Source: JAFGVL01 sp963663245 (GTDB taxonomy: Bacteria; Bacteroidota; Bacteroidia; Bacteroidales; Paludibacteraceae). Taken from it: a stretch of 64,000 nucleotides of DNA. The DNA lies in the NCBI GenBank assembly GCA_963663245.1, contig OY760143.1, positions 682,001-746,000 on the forward strand. Direction: 5' to 3'. The notes under the pieces are model-generated. The model was not told the origin of the DNA and ran no database searches. It saw only the letters and a list, made by a program, of their open reading frames with translations. The translations under genes and the position numbers were made by a program. Of the stretch, positions 19,171 through 28,394 are shown piece after piece. How positions within the stretch are numbered: the first letter of the stretch is position 1; every line of letters starts with the position of its first letter.

Positions 19171-20187
19171 TTAAATTCCTTTATTATTTAGATTATCGTA
19201 CAATTTAGAAGCAAATATACTCCATGTGTGTTCTGATTTAAATTTTTCTGTATTGTTTGTATCTGTTTGTGTCTGTTTAGTTAAAATGTCTTTGATTTCA
19301 GAATATGAATTATAGGTGAAAATTATATTCTCTTTTTCTAAATCATGAAACGCTCCAATATTTGGTCCTATTATTTTTGAGCCATAAACTAGAGAGTCAA
19401 TTAAAGCCCCAGAATTTAGGACACTATTACCAGAGTATGGGAATAAGATGTACTCTGAAGATTTGTGGAGCTGGTATAAATCATCATTTTTTATAAATGT
19501 GTCTGTAATCTCAGTATTTTTACAAGCGATTTCTTTTGCTCTAGAGTAGAAATCCTTATTGATAAATTTGCCAATAACCTTTATTTTTAGTTCTTGCATG
19601 GTTTTTTCTTTTTTCACATATTTTAAAAACTCAATGAGTCCCTTATATGGGGTCATACTTCCCCAAATCAATATGTCATAGCTTGAATGGCTTTCTTTTC
19701 TGGAACTTATTAATTTAGAAAGAGGTTTTATTGGATGAAAGAAAAATAATATTGGAGCTTTAGGGTTTATCTTTTCTAATATTGGTTTGCTAGCTGTAGT
19801 ATGTGTTATTATTAGGTGGACATTGTTTATTAGCCAATTGCTAAGCTTCTTGGTTTTGTATGTGTTTTTGTTATGGGGTTGTTTATTATGGTGTGTCCAA
19901 ATAATTTTCTTGTTAAATCTTTTAATTAAATATAAGAAACAAAAAGCAAGATGATATTTTATTGTGCCATATTTTTTACTTGATATACTTTCAATCCAAT
20001 TGAAAAAAAAATAATCGCATTTAATTAGTTTTGGAATGAAAGAAAAGAGCTTGAAACCACTGGTTTTTTTTTTGTTTATTATGATATAGTAATCTTCTAA
20101 GGCATCAGAAAGATCCTTTATATAAGGATTATTCCCGCCTGTTGTAGCGTGAGGGGAAGGATATATAAAGATGCTCTTTTTTTTCAT
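19171..20187 (-). CDS. GT4-like glycosyltransferase
   Basis: A 338-residue glycosyltransferase-like protein. The start (SIFIYPSPHATTGGNNPYIKD) has the glycine-rich N-terminal loop of GT-B enzymes. The C-terminal half contains DILIWGSMTPYKGLIEFL (the strand-loop-helix found in GT4 donor domains) and SEYILFPYSGNSVLNSGALIDSL, where an acidic residue and small residues line the nucleotide site. It is very AT-rich and lies between two sulfotransferase genes. Substrates are unknown; the family call is good, but a mannosyl-, galactosyl- or other specificity cannot be assigned. Confidence 0.75.
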   Translation of the reverse strand: MKKKSIFIYPSPHATTGGNNPYIKDLSDALEDYYIIINKKKTSGFKLFSFIPKLIKCDYFFFNWIESISSKKYGTIKYHLAFCFLYLIKRFNKKIIWTHHNKQPHNKNTYKTKKLSNWLINNVHLIITHTTASKPILEKINPKAPILFFFHPIKPLSKLISSRKESHSSYDILIWGSMTPYKGLIEFLKYVKKEKTMQELKIKVIGKFINKDFYSRAKEIACKNTEITDTFIKNDDLYQLHKSSEYILFPYSGNSVLNSGALIDSLVYGSKIIGPNIGAFHDLEKENIIFTYNSYSEIKDILTKQTQTDTNNTEKFKSEHTWSIFASKLYDNLNNKGI

Positions 20188-20203
20188 ATTTAGAATAAAT
20201 GTT

Positions 20204-21028
20204 TTACCAAGGGAGTTTTCGGTTTAATAACTTCTCGAGTTTGCTATTGCTTTCTAAATAGATGTTTTTTAGAGCTTCTTTTTCTTTCTCGTTAACTTGT
20301 ATTTTAAAAAGGTCACTTTGTGATATGATTTTAGGTAAGCGCTTAAAAACCTTTCCTAAAAAAGGATTAATATAGTTAATGTGCAAATATAAAGAATTTC
20401 CTTTTCCGTTGAAAACTTGCCTGCTGTTTGAGAATTTAAATGTTGGATCAACACCTAGAAAACTACAAATCTTTTTCAAGGTTTCTTCAGGTTCTTTTAT
20501 AATGTCATCTTCATAGATAAGAATAAGAAACTGTTTTTTATCGAATAGCTTAAACCATTCTTCCAATTGCCAACTGTAATGACCCATTGATTCAATTCCA
20601 TATTGATTTAAAACATCTAAAATGCTTGTTTTAGGAGAGAATCTTCTAGCTCTAATATGGTGAAAAAAAGCAGATATTGCTCTGTTTTTAGGATCTCTAA
20701 GTGTTAAAATAAATTTTGAATTTGGAAATTCTTGTTTAATTAAAGACCCAGGGTTTTTAAAATGGTTACTTTCAATTGCTTCTGCTTCAGATGATGTTAT
20801 CCAGAAATAATTCGGAGTACAATCTAATCGTATAGAAGCCTCACTAGAAGGAAACTTTTGATAGTAGAAGTCCATTCCTTTTGCATAATTGTTTTTTTTA
20901 TTGAAGAAATGAATTTCTTTATTTGCAGGGATAGATATTTCAGGGTGTTGCATTAGGTTTCTTGCAATCCATGTTGTCCCACATTTTTGGCCTCCTATTA
21001 AAAAATGTATGTTTTTGTTTTGTGTCAT
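20204..21028 (-). CDS. Sulfotransferase (heparan N-sulfotransferase-like, Sulfotransfer_1)
   Basis: A 274-residue PAPS-dependent sulfotransferase. The 5'-phosphosulfate loop is IGGQKCGTTWIARNL (about residues 12-26), followed by HPEI and KEIHFF segments. The 3'-phosphate-binding motif is FILTLRDPKNRAISAFFHH (about 105-123). The C-terminal FNGKGNSLYLH region with the nearby LRK-type tail resembles the N-deacetylase/N-sulfotransferase family. Its start codon directly follows the stop codon of the polymerase gene, indicating tight co-expression. It probably sulfates a defined hydroxyl or amino position of the repeat unit. Confidence 0.92.
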   Translation of the reverse strand: MTQNKNIHFLIGGQKCGTTWIARNLMQHPEISIPANKEIHFFNKKNNYAKGMDFYYQKFPSSEASIRLDCTPNYFWITSSEAEAIESNHFKNPGSLIKQEFPNSKFILTLRDPKNRAISAFFHHIRARRFSPKTSILDVLNQYGIESMGHYSWQLEEWFKLFDKKQFLILIYEDDIIKEPEETLKKICSFLGVDPTFKFSNSRQVFNGKGNSLYLHINYINPFLGKVFKRLPKIISQSDLFKIQVNEKEKEALKNIYLESNSKLEKLLNRKLPW

Positions 21029-22198
21029 CTATGTTCGTTTATTATTTTCAATATCATATAAATACATTAAAATGGCATATACTAAAAAAGAATCTATCTT
21101 TACTATTTCCACATTCATACATGACATTGGAATAAAAAATAAGGTAAATGCTCTAAAAACTTTTGTGTCAAGATTAGCTTTGTAAAATTTCCAGAACATT
21201 AGGATAAGTGCCCAAACACCAAGTATCCCAATTTTTGAGAAGAAACCAAGGATTCCAATATCCGCCATAAATAGATGCCGAGCTTCTTGAATATTCCATA
21301 TTGTTTGTCCATATTCAGATCGGCCACTTGGGAACCCATTACCAAAAACCTGACAAATTAGATTTGGAGAGTGTTCTGATAAGTAATATTTTGCACTTAA
21401 GAATCTTATATAGTCTGTTCCATAATTTAATTGATTAACTGTTGATTCTTGCATCTTTGACAAAATATCTAAGAAATAGGAATTAATTAAAACCAGACCT
21501 ATTGCTAGAAAGAGAATAACAGAGAAAATAGTTTTAATATTTAACTTTTTTGTCCTTAGAATTAGGTATATCGATCCTAAAGCAATGCCTAGTAACATCA
21601 TTCTGCGTCCCATTAATAAAAAGGCAACTATATAAATAACTAAAAAAAGCAACCATTTTTTTTGGTTGTATCTTAAGTATCTTTCTAAAAGAATAAAATA
21701 AGCCAAATACATAAATGTTCTTCCTGGGAAACTCACTTTTACTAAACCATATGAATCTACAGCGTCTTTAAATCCAAATAGTTGATTTGGTGCAAAAGTA
21801 TTTATGAGAAAGAATAATGCATGTATAGAGCCTATTATAATAATTGTATTTATTATAAAAACTTTTGGAGTTTTAAGGAAATGTAAGAGATAATAAGTAT
21901 ACCAGAATGCAAATATGAGAATGGTTGTAAATGTTATGAAAAAATCTTGTTTCCAAAAGAAATAAGCATTTAAACTACTTATAATTAAGCCTGACCAAAA
22001 GAATATGAAATTTTTTCGAAATGAGGTGTGGCTACTTGACTTTCTAGAAAAAAAGTAAAGCAAAGCAAATGCTAAAAGAGCAAAAGCCGTAATGTTTAAT
22101 ATTGCTGAAAGAATAGTCTCGTTGAATTCTCTAAAAAGAAAGAAGTTCAAGCCAGACAAGAGTACAATTATTATTATTATCTTTTTATAATTAATCAT
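21029..22198 (-). CDS. Wzy-like O-antigen/polysaccharide polymerase
   Basis: A 389-residue polytopic membrane protein with about ten hydrophobic segments spread along its length (for example residues 5-22, 30-50, 62-80, 114-132, 180-205). A large soluble loop (about 250-310, QESTVNQLNYGTDYIRF onward) is placed as the periplasmic loop of Wzy polymerases and WaaL ligases. Sequence conservation in this family is poor, so the call rests on topology, the loop and position between sulfotransferase genes and the flippase. It would join repeat units on the periplasmic side. Confidence 0.8.
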   Translation of the reverse strand: MINYKKIIIIIVLLSGLNFFLFREFNETILSAILNITAFALLAFALLYFFSRKSSSHTSFRKNFIFFWSGLIISSLNAYFFWKQDFFITFTTILIFAFWYTYYLLHFLKTPKVFIINTIIIIGSIHALFFLINTFAPNQLFGFKDAVDSYGLVKVSFPGRTFMYLAYFILLERYLRYNQKKWLLFLVIYIVAFLLMGRRMMLLGIALGSIYLILRTKKLNIKTIFSVILFLAIGLVLINSYFLDILSKMQESTVNQLNYGTDYIRFLSAKYYLSEHSPNLICQVFGNGFPSGRSEYGQTIWNIQEARHLFMADIGILGFFSKIGILGVWALILMFWKFYKANLDTKVFRAFTLFFIPMSCMNVEIVKIDSFLVYAILMYLYDIENNKRT

Positions 22199-22200
22199 TC

Positions 22201-23163
22201 TTAAATTTTGATATTCAACAATCTTGCTAAATTAATACTTTGAATTTTGAGAATTGTCGAAATTAAATTTTTTGCTGAATATTTCGTGAAAAGGATAATA
22301 TTACAAAATAATGAATTTTCATTAATATACTTATATCCTTGATTTAATAGTTCATCTTTTAGTATCCATGCAATAAAGCTATTTATTTTTTTTAGTTCCT
22401 CTTTGTTCCATTCTTCAACTTTTTTAGAGTCAATTCCTTGATAACTATTGTCTTTCCAACTTTCTAATGAATTATTAAAATTTCTGTTTGAGGGATTGTT
22501 AAATTCATGAATTACTTTTTCTGAATACTTTAAATCTATTTGAGAAAATAAGTTAATTAATATGTCTTGAGGTTTTGTAATAAGATCTTCATATCTAATG
22601 GATATAAACTGCGTATTATTAATATTCCTTTTTATTACTTTTTGATTCTTTTTGAACCTATTAGTTAATTTCAAGGGGTTCTTACTTACCCATTTAATTT
22701 TCAGATTAGATTGAAAAACAGCTCTCGGATCTCTTGTTATATTAATGATTTTTGCATTTGGGAAGTGTTTAAATATTTTTTCATATGCAATATCATGTGC
22801 TGGTGTTTTTTCTCCCCATCGTGAAATATTAACTCGTTTACTCTCAAAAGAACAAATTGTAGATAATAGCTCATTAATCGTTTGTGCTTCTTGGCATTCT
22901 TTTTTTATTTCTTTAAGTTGAGTTTCGTTCAAATCAAAATATCTTAAAAAACGATTTTTCTTTGGATTTAAATAAAAATCTTTAACTTCATGTATTGTGT
23001 TGTTCTTGGATAAGGGTTTTGTAATTTGGAAGAAATGGGTTTCTGTTCCGATGTGAATTTCTTTTGAAACATTTATTAATTGTGACAAAAGAGTTGTTCC
23101 AGATCTTGGAACACCTGTTATGAAAATTGGATAATATATGTCGTGTTTATTATTAATATTCAT
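22201..23163 (-). CDS. Sulfotransferase (Sulfotransfer_3-like)
   Basis: A 320-residue PAPS-dependent sulfotransferase. The 5'-phosphosulfate loop is FITGVPRSGTTLLSQLI (about residues 14-30), and the 3'-phosphate-binding motif is INITRDPRAVFQSNL (about 140-154). A conserved SIRYEDLITKP segment (about 189-199) follows, as in tyrosylprotein and carbohydrate sulfotransferases. Bases are very AT-rich, as for its neighbours. It ends two bases before the polymerase start, so the two are tightly linked. Acceptor position is unknown. Confidence 0.92.
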   Translation of the reverse strand: MNINNKHDIYYPIFITGVPRSGTTLLSQLINVSKEIHIGTETHFFQITKPLSKNNTIHEVKDFYLNPKKNRFLRYFDLNETQLKEIKKECQEAQTINELLSTICSFESKRVNISRWGEKTPAHDIAYEKIFKHFPNAKIINITRDPRAVFQSNLKIKWVSKNPLKLTNRFKKNQKVIKRNINNTQFISIRYEDLITKPQDILINLFSQIDLKYSEKVIHEFNNPSNRNFNNSLESWKDNSYQGIDSKKVEEWNKEELKKINSFIAWILKDELLNQGYKYINENSLFCNIILFTKYSAKNLISTILKIQSINLARLLNIKI

Positions 23164-23218
23164 AGTTATTTACTAAAATAAATAGTTGGTTTTTAGAGAC
23201 AGGAACAATGAATCATAA

Positions 23219-23980
23219 TCAGATTTCAATTTTTTTATAGTCAAAGGTTTTCAAAAGGTTTTCATCTAAATTTCCATTAATTATTTTGATAGAATTATCC
23301 GAGAGCTTATTTCTCCAAAGCTCTTTGCCATAAAGTTCTTTATAATAATCATAGTTTTTTTCTTGATCTGGAATCTTAATAGCCGATTCGTAATTAACAA
23401 ATTCTTTATTTTTAAAGGGCTTATTAATTTTTTTTGAAATTTCAAGCATTATTTTTTCGGGTGAGATAACTAAATCTTCATAAGTAATATTTAAACAATT
23501 AAACTTTTGTAGATTTAAATACGATTTGTTCTTTTTATTCCAAAGATCTGTTGCATTGGCATAAAATAATTGTTTGGATTCTCTTTTTAATGATTTCCAT
23601 TTTTGCTGAATAAATACATTAAAGTCGAGTATGGCTGATTTTTTATTATGATAAGGCCGTTTGTGCAATGAAAGTAAAAAAGAGTATGGATTTTTTGATA
23701 TAGTAATGAATAAGGTATTTGTTAGTTTGTCTGATTTTTTTATGATATTTATATGGTCAATTTCTCTATGTTTCCAACCTAAATTCTTAGAGTCTGTAAT
23801 AAGAAAATATAAGTCTCTTAATTTTTCATCGAAAGGGAAATAGGAGAAAAAGGTATTTAATTTGCTAGGAACAGTTCCTCTAAGTAGTTTAATGTCAAAA
23901 TTTAGGCTTAACAACTTATTAAAATAATTTGTGCCCGTATTTCTTTCTCCATAGACTTTTATGTATTTTATTTTCTCCAT
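23219..23980 (-). CDS. Divergent P-loop sulfotransferase-like protein
   Basis: A 253-residue protein with an N-terminal loop IKVYGERNTGTNYFNKLL (about residues 7-24) that corresponds to the PAPS 5'-phosphosulfate loop, with GERNTGTN in place of the common GxPRSGTT. The counterpart of the 3'-phosphate motif is FITISKNPYSFLLSLHKRPY (about 92-111), where the usual RDP is KNP. A YEDL motif comes later (CLNITYEDLVISP). These features fit a distant sulfotransferase. Its function is less certain than that of the other three; it could act on another group. It lies between the flippase and a clear sulfotransferase gene. Confidence 0.72.
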   Translation of the reverse strand: MEKIKYIKVYGERNTGTNYFNKLLSLNFDIKLLRGTVPSKLNTFFSYFPFDEKLRDLYFLITDSKNLGWKHREIDHINIIKKSDKLTNTLFITISKNPYSFLLSLHKRPYHNKKSAILDFNVFIQQKWKSLKRESKQLFYANATDLWNKKNKSYLNLQKFNCLNITYEDLVISPEKIMLEISKKINKPFKNKEFVNYESAIKIPDQEKNYDYYKELYGKELWRNKLSDNSIKIINGNLDENLLKTFDYKKIEI

Positions 23981-23993
23981 TTATTTTATATAT

Positions 23994-25337
23994 TTATTTT
24001 TTTGAAAATAGATTAAAAGGCATTGTAAGTACGCCTGTTTTTTTATATGCAAATATCATTTTAAATAGTTCTGTTCCAATAATTGTTGTTGTGGAAGCTA
24101 TAGAAACTCCTAAAATTCCATAGAATTTAGCTAGTATTAACATAAGTGCAATATTTATGATAGAAAAATACATAGTGATTTTAGCTAATATTTTTCCAAA
24201 ACCACACATTACTAATAATTGTCCAGAAGCCCCAGTTGATAGGGCTATAAGTTGTCCAAAACTTAATATAATCAATATAAAATGAGCTTTTTGAAATTCT
24301 ACTCCCCATAAACTTAATATTGGTTTACCAATAAATGTAATTAAAGCAAATTGAATAACTCCTATTATTATTAGTCCTAAAGTTACTCTTTGTACCATTA
24401 CTTTAAGATTAGCAATTTTGTTGTTTGAATAAAGTTGAGCAATATTAGATGAAAGGGCTGAGTTTGTTACTCCTTGTATTAGTAGTGTGATTTGTGCTAT
24501 TCTACTTGCTACAGCATAAAGCCCTATGCTAGTAGCATCGGAAAAGATGCCAATTATTAATATGTCTGTATTATTAGTGACAACACTTGCCATTTCTGAA
24601 AAAAATAAAGGAACTGATTTTTTAGATAATTCAGGAATAATATTCTTTGGCTTAGAAGAATAAGAGTATAAGGTCTTCCAGAATGTTGATATAGTTAATG
24701 TGACAACTACTCTTCCTACTGCATATGCAATAGCTGTGTTAATAATATTAATTTCAATTTCAAATAAATAGAAACTATAAATAATAATTGTAGTAACTAA
24801 AACACTTAAAGTTCGATCAACTAAGTTAGCTTGCCATATTTTTTTATAAGCAATTAAGCCAGAAGATAAAATTCTTGTAATTACTTGTGGTACCATTACC
24901 ACAATCATAATGTTTAAGGGTAAGGATAGTTGAGGCTCATTGAATATGTTGTTAGAAATCCATTTTGATAGTAGTAAAAATAGAATTGAAATGACTATTG
25001 TTAGCCCACCATTAAATATATGCGACGAATAAACAATATCTTTTATTCGTTGCATATTTTTGCTCGAAATAGCTATCGCAATTTCTTTAACGATTATTTG
25101 ACGATACCCAAACATCGCTAACACCAATAAAATAATTATAATCCGGTTAGCAAGGTTTATTATTCCTAGTCCTTCGGCACCCAATGTTCTACCTAATGTA
25201 ATACTAAGGAGCAGGGTAATAGCCATTCCCCCAACCTTAAGAATAATTGATGGTATGGTTTTTTTTATAACTTCTAATGTGTGTTCGTCAAGAAGGGCTA
25301 ATTTAGATCGACCATAGTTGAGAATTCTTTTTGTCAT
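23994..25337 (-). CDS. Wzx-like polysaccharide flippase
   Basis: A 447-residue membrane protein with 12 or more hydrophobic segments and no soluble domain. The LGRTLGAEGLGIINLANR stretch near residues 47-64 is the first-loop signature of oligosaccharide flippases of the MATE/MOP superfamily. It should move the undecaprenyl-linked repeat unit to the periplasmic face before Wzy polymerisation. It is transcribed just after cysN, linking the PAPS genes physically to the assembly genes, with a gap of only 42 bases. Confidence 0.9.
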   Translation of the reverse strand: MTKRILNYGRSKLALLDEHTLEVIKKTIPSIILKVGGMAITLLLSITLGRTLGAEGLGIINLANRIIIILLVLAMFGYRQIIVKEIAIAISSKNMQRIKDIVYSSHIFNGGLTIVISILFLLLSKWISNNIFNEPQLSLPLNIMIVVMVPQVITRILSSGLIAYKKIWQANLVDRTLSVLVTTIIIYSFYLFEIEINIINTAIAYAVGRVVVTLTISTFWKTLYSYSSKPKNIIPELSKKSVPLFFSEMASVVTNNTDILIIGIFSDATSIGLYAVASRIAQITLLIQGVTNSALSSNIAQLYSNNKIANLKVMVQRVTLGLIIIGVIQFALITFIGKPILSLWGVEFQKAHFILIILSFGQLIALSTGASGQLLVMCGFGKILAKITMYFSIINIALMLILAKFYGILGVSIASTTTIIGTELFKMIFAYKKTGVLTMPFNLFSKK

Positions 25338-25379
25338 TTATAATTATTTCAAAAGAGAAAGTTCTATTCTTTTATTTAA

Positions 25380-27350
25380 TCAAAGAGGAAATATCTTATT
25401 CATATTTAAATAGTTGGCAATCTTCTCAGGGTTCGTAGCATTTTCTTCAGGTTTTAATATCAGATTTGCATCTTCAGGTATATCGTATATGCTCTGTACT
25501 CCTGGTAAATTAGTTATTTTATTATCCTCAGCAAGTTTGTATAATTCTGGTTTGTTCTTTTTGCAGAATTCAATGTCAGCATCCATGAAAATAGTATGCA
25601 CTTTATCTTTGCCAATAATTTCAGTTACTTGATTTCTAATATCTTTTTCTGGAGAAATAAATGAGCAGACAACTATAATGCCTTGATCGTTCAATACGCG
25701 AGCAATATGAGCCACACGACGTAAATGTTCAGCTCTATCAGCAGGAGAGAAGTCTAATTCTTTGGAAAGACCAGAACGCATAGTGCTACCATCAAGTAAA
25801 ACAGCATGAGCTCCCATTTCAAAAAGTTGTTTTTCTAATAAATAGGCTAATTCATTTTTTCCTGAACCGTGTAATCCAGTAATCCATAAAGTAGCTCCTT
25901 TTTGTCCATAGCTTTTCTCTCTTTCTTTTGTACTTATTAAGCATTCTCCTTTTTCAATACGCCCACGATAATCGCCTAAAGATATTTTTGAGCCAAGTTG
26001 ATTTGCATCAAGTTTGTCAATAATCATCCCTACAGCACAAGTGTTGTGAGTAACTGGGTCAATTAATACAAAAGAGCCCGTGCTTTTATTTTTATTGTAT
26101 GGGTCAAAGAAAATAGGTTTTACTGTTGTTATTACAGTTCTTCCAATTTCATTTAGTTCAAAATGCTCAATATCTGATTTGTTTAAAGTGTTGATATCCA
26201 CCTTGTATTTGATAGATTCAATTTTTGCTTTTGTAGTATTGGTGTTGTGTTTAATGTAAAATTGCACATCACGATTCATTGGTTTTTCGTCCATCCAAAC
26301 CAGCATGGCTTCAAAGTGTCGTTCTATATGCGGCAAATTATCTGGATGAACAATCATCTCTCCACGAGAGATATCAATTTCATCTTCTAAAGTAAGCGTT
26401 ATAGATTGAGGAGGGAAAGCTTGATTTAATTCCCCATCATAAGAAATTATTTCCTTTACTTTTGATTTTTTACGAGAAGGAAGTACCATAATCTCATCCC
26501 CTTTTTTAATGATACCAGATGCTACTTTAGCTGCAAAGCCACGGAAATCACGGTCAGGACGATTTACATATTGTACCGGGAATCTAAAATCTTCAAAGTT
26601 TCTGTCACTACCTACGTGTACAGTTTCAAGGAACTCTAATACGCTTTTACCATTGTACCAACTCATATGGTCAGATTTCTCTACTACATTTTCTCCTTTT
26701 AAAGCAGATAAGGGAATGAATTGTATGTCTGGAATATTTAATTGAGAAACAAACGCTTTGTATTCATTACATATATCGTCAAAAACTTTTTGATCGTAGT
26801 TGACTAAGTCCATTTTGTTTACAGCAAGCACAACATGTTTAATTCCTAATAGTGAAACAAGGTAGGTGTGTCTACGTGTTTGAGTAATAACTCCTTTTGA
26901 AGCATCAATTAAGATTATGGCCAGGTTCGCTGTTGAAGCTCCAGTTACCATGTTACGAGTGTATTGTTCGTGTCCAGGACAGTCAGCAATAATAAATTTA
27001 CGTTTGTTGGTGCTAAAATATCTATAGGCTACGTCAATGGTAATACCTTGTTCGCGTTCAGCTTTTAATCCGTCTAGTAATAAGGCATAATCGATTTCTT
27101 CGCCAGCATGCCCTACACGTTTACTATCACGTTCGAGTGTTGCTAATTGATCTTCATATAGCATTTTGCTGTCGAACATTAAGCGGCCAATTAATGTTGA
27201 TTTCCCATCATCTACAGAGCCTGCTGTTAGTATGCGCAATAAATCTTTCTTTTCATCTAAATCAAGAAAAGTTTTAATGTCTAATGAACCGCGCTCATTT
27301 CTTACCGGGTTACCTCCTTGGTTGTTTTTATTTGAATTATCTTGAGTCAT
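25380..27350 (-). CDS. cysN: Sulfate adenylyltransferase large subunit with degenerate APS kinase-like C-terminal domain
   Basis: A 656-residue protein. Residues ~35-460 form the CysN GTPase that drives APS synthesis with CysD: G1 AGSVDDGKSTLIGRL, G3 DCPGHEQYTRNM, G4 NKMD, then elongation-factor-like beta barrels. Residues ~480-650 resemble APS kinase (CysC), starting at GATLWITGLHGSGKNELAYL. The P-loop reads GLHGSGKNE rather than GLSGSGK[S/T]T: the Mg-coordinating Ser/Thr is Asn. The DGSTMRSGL segment stands for the usual DGDNxR. I therefore expect this domain to be inactive or regulatory, with the separate cysC supplying the kinase. It lies 62 bases after cysD. Confidence 0.92.
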   Translation of the reverse strand: MTQDNSNKNNQGGNPVRNERGSLDIKTFLDLDEKKDLLRILTAGSVDDGKSTLIGRLMFDSKMLYEDQLATLERDSKRVGHAGEEIDYALLLDGLKAEREQGITIDVAYRYFSTNKRKFIIADCPGHEQYTRNMVTGASTANLAIILIDASKGVITQTRRHTYLVSLLGIKHVVLAVNKMDLVNYDQKVFDDICNEYKAFVSQLNIPDIQFIPLSALKGENVVEKSDHMSWYNGKSVLEFLETVHVGSDRNFEDFRFPVQYVNRPDRDFRGFAAKVASGIIKKGDEIMVLPSRKKSKVKEIISYDGELNQAFPPQSITLTLEDEIDISRGEMIVHPDNLPHIERHFEAMLVWMDEKPMNRDVQFYIKHNTNTTKAKIESIKYKVDINTLNKSDIEHFELNEIGRTVITTVKPIFFDPYNKNKSTGSFVLIDPVTHNTCAVGMIIDKLDANQLGSKISLGDYRGRIEKGECLISTKEREKSYGQKGATLWITGLHGSGKNELAYLLEKQLFEMGAHAVLLDGSTMRSGLSKELDFSPADRAEHLRRVAHIARVLNDQGIIVVCSFISPEKDIRNQVTEIIGKDKVHTIFMDADIEFCKKNKPELYKLAEDNKITNLPGVQSIYDIPEDANLILKPEENATNPEKIANYLNMNKIFPL

Positions 27351-27412
27351 ATTTGATTCTATTTTTTATCGTAATGCGAATGTGATTTTTACTTTTTTCT
27401 TGCTAAAGAATT

Positions 27413-28321
27413 TTAGAAATAACCTTCTCGTTTTTTCTGTTCCATGCTACCTTCTTGATCAAAATCGATTACACGGGTAGTACGTTCAGAAACTGTGACT
27501 GTCATCATTTCTTCAACAATTTCTTCAATATTACTTGCTGATGATTCTACTGCTCCAGTTAAAGGGTAACAACCTAAAGTGCGGAAACGAACCATTTTCA
27601 TTTCTACTTTGTCTAGTAACTCTTTCGGTATACGATCATCATCAGCCATCACCCAAGTACCATCCATATTTATCATTGGGCGCTCTTTCGCATAATATAG
27701 AGGTACAATAGGAATTTGTTCTAAACGTATGTATTGCCATACGTCTAATTCAGTCCAATTTGAAATAGGGAAAACTCTAATTGATTCACCTTTATGAACT
27801 TTCGCATTGAATATATCCCATAATTCAGGACGCTGGTTTTTGGGGTCCCACTGATGTGATTTATCTCTGAATGAGAAAATACGTTCTTTTGCACGAGACT
27901 TTTCTTCGTCACGACGAGCTCCACCAAAGGCAGCGTCAAATTTATATTTATCAAGTCCTTGTAATAAGGCTTGTGTTTTCATTATGTCTGTATGAACTTT
28001 ACTCCCGTGAGAAAAAGGGCCAACACCAGCCTCAAAACCTTCTTTGTTATGATGAACTAGTAAATCCCAATTGTTATCATTCGCATAGTTGTCGCGAAAT
28101 TCAATCATTTCTTTGAACTTCCATTTTGAGTCGATATGCATTAAAGGAAAAGGAACTTTTCCAGGATAAAATGCTTTCTCTGCTAAACGGACCATCACAG
28201 ATGAATCTTTTCCAATAGAGTAGAGCATTACTGGGTTTTCAAATTCAGCTGCTACTTCACGGATAATATGAATTGCTTCAGCTTCTAATTCTTTTAAATG
28301 ACTTAAATTGTAATCTTGCAT
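27413..28321 (-). CDS. cysD: Sulfate adenylyltransferase small subunit
   Basis: A 302-residue ATP-sulfurylase subunit of the PAPS-reductase-like PP-loop family. The PP-loop is LYSIGKDSSVM (SGKDS form, about residues 34-44). The FGGARRDEEKSRAKER segment and the tail QEGSMEQKKREGYF are diagnostic of CysD. With CysN it converts sulfate and ATP to adenosine 5'-phosphosulfate. In this window no cysH, cysI or cysJ follows, so the product most likely goes to PAPS for sulfotransferases rather than to sulfide. Confidence 0.97.
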   Translation of the reverse strand: MQDYNLSHLKELEAEAIHIIREVAAEFENPVMLYSIGKDSSVMVRLAEKAFYPGKVPFPLMHIDSKWKFKEMIEFRDNYANDNNWDLLVHHNKEGFEAGVGPFSHGSKVHTDIMKTQALLQGLDKYKFDAAFGGARRDEEKSRAKERIFSFRDKSHQWDPKNQRPELWDIFNAKVHKGESIRVFPISNWTELDVWQYIRLEQIPIVPLYYAKERPMINMDGTWVMADDDRIPKELLDKVEMKMVRFRTLGCYPLTGAVESSASNIEEIVEEMMTVTVSERTTRVIDFDQEGSMEQKKREGYF

Positions 28322-28394
28322 ATATTATATATATTAAAAATATTTGTTGTAATGTTACCGAAATCTAGTAGATATGTTTTTAATAATTACTAAT

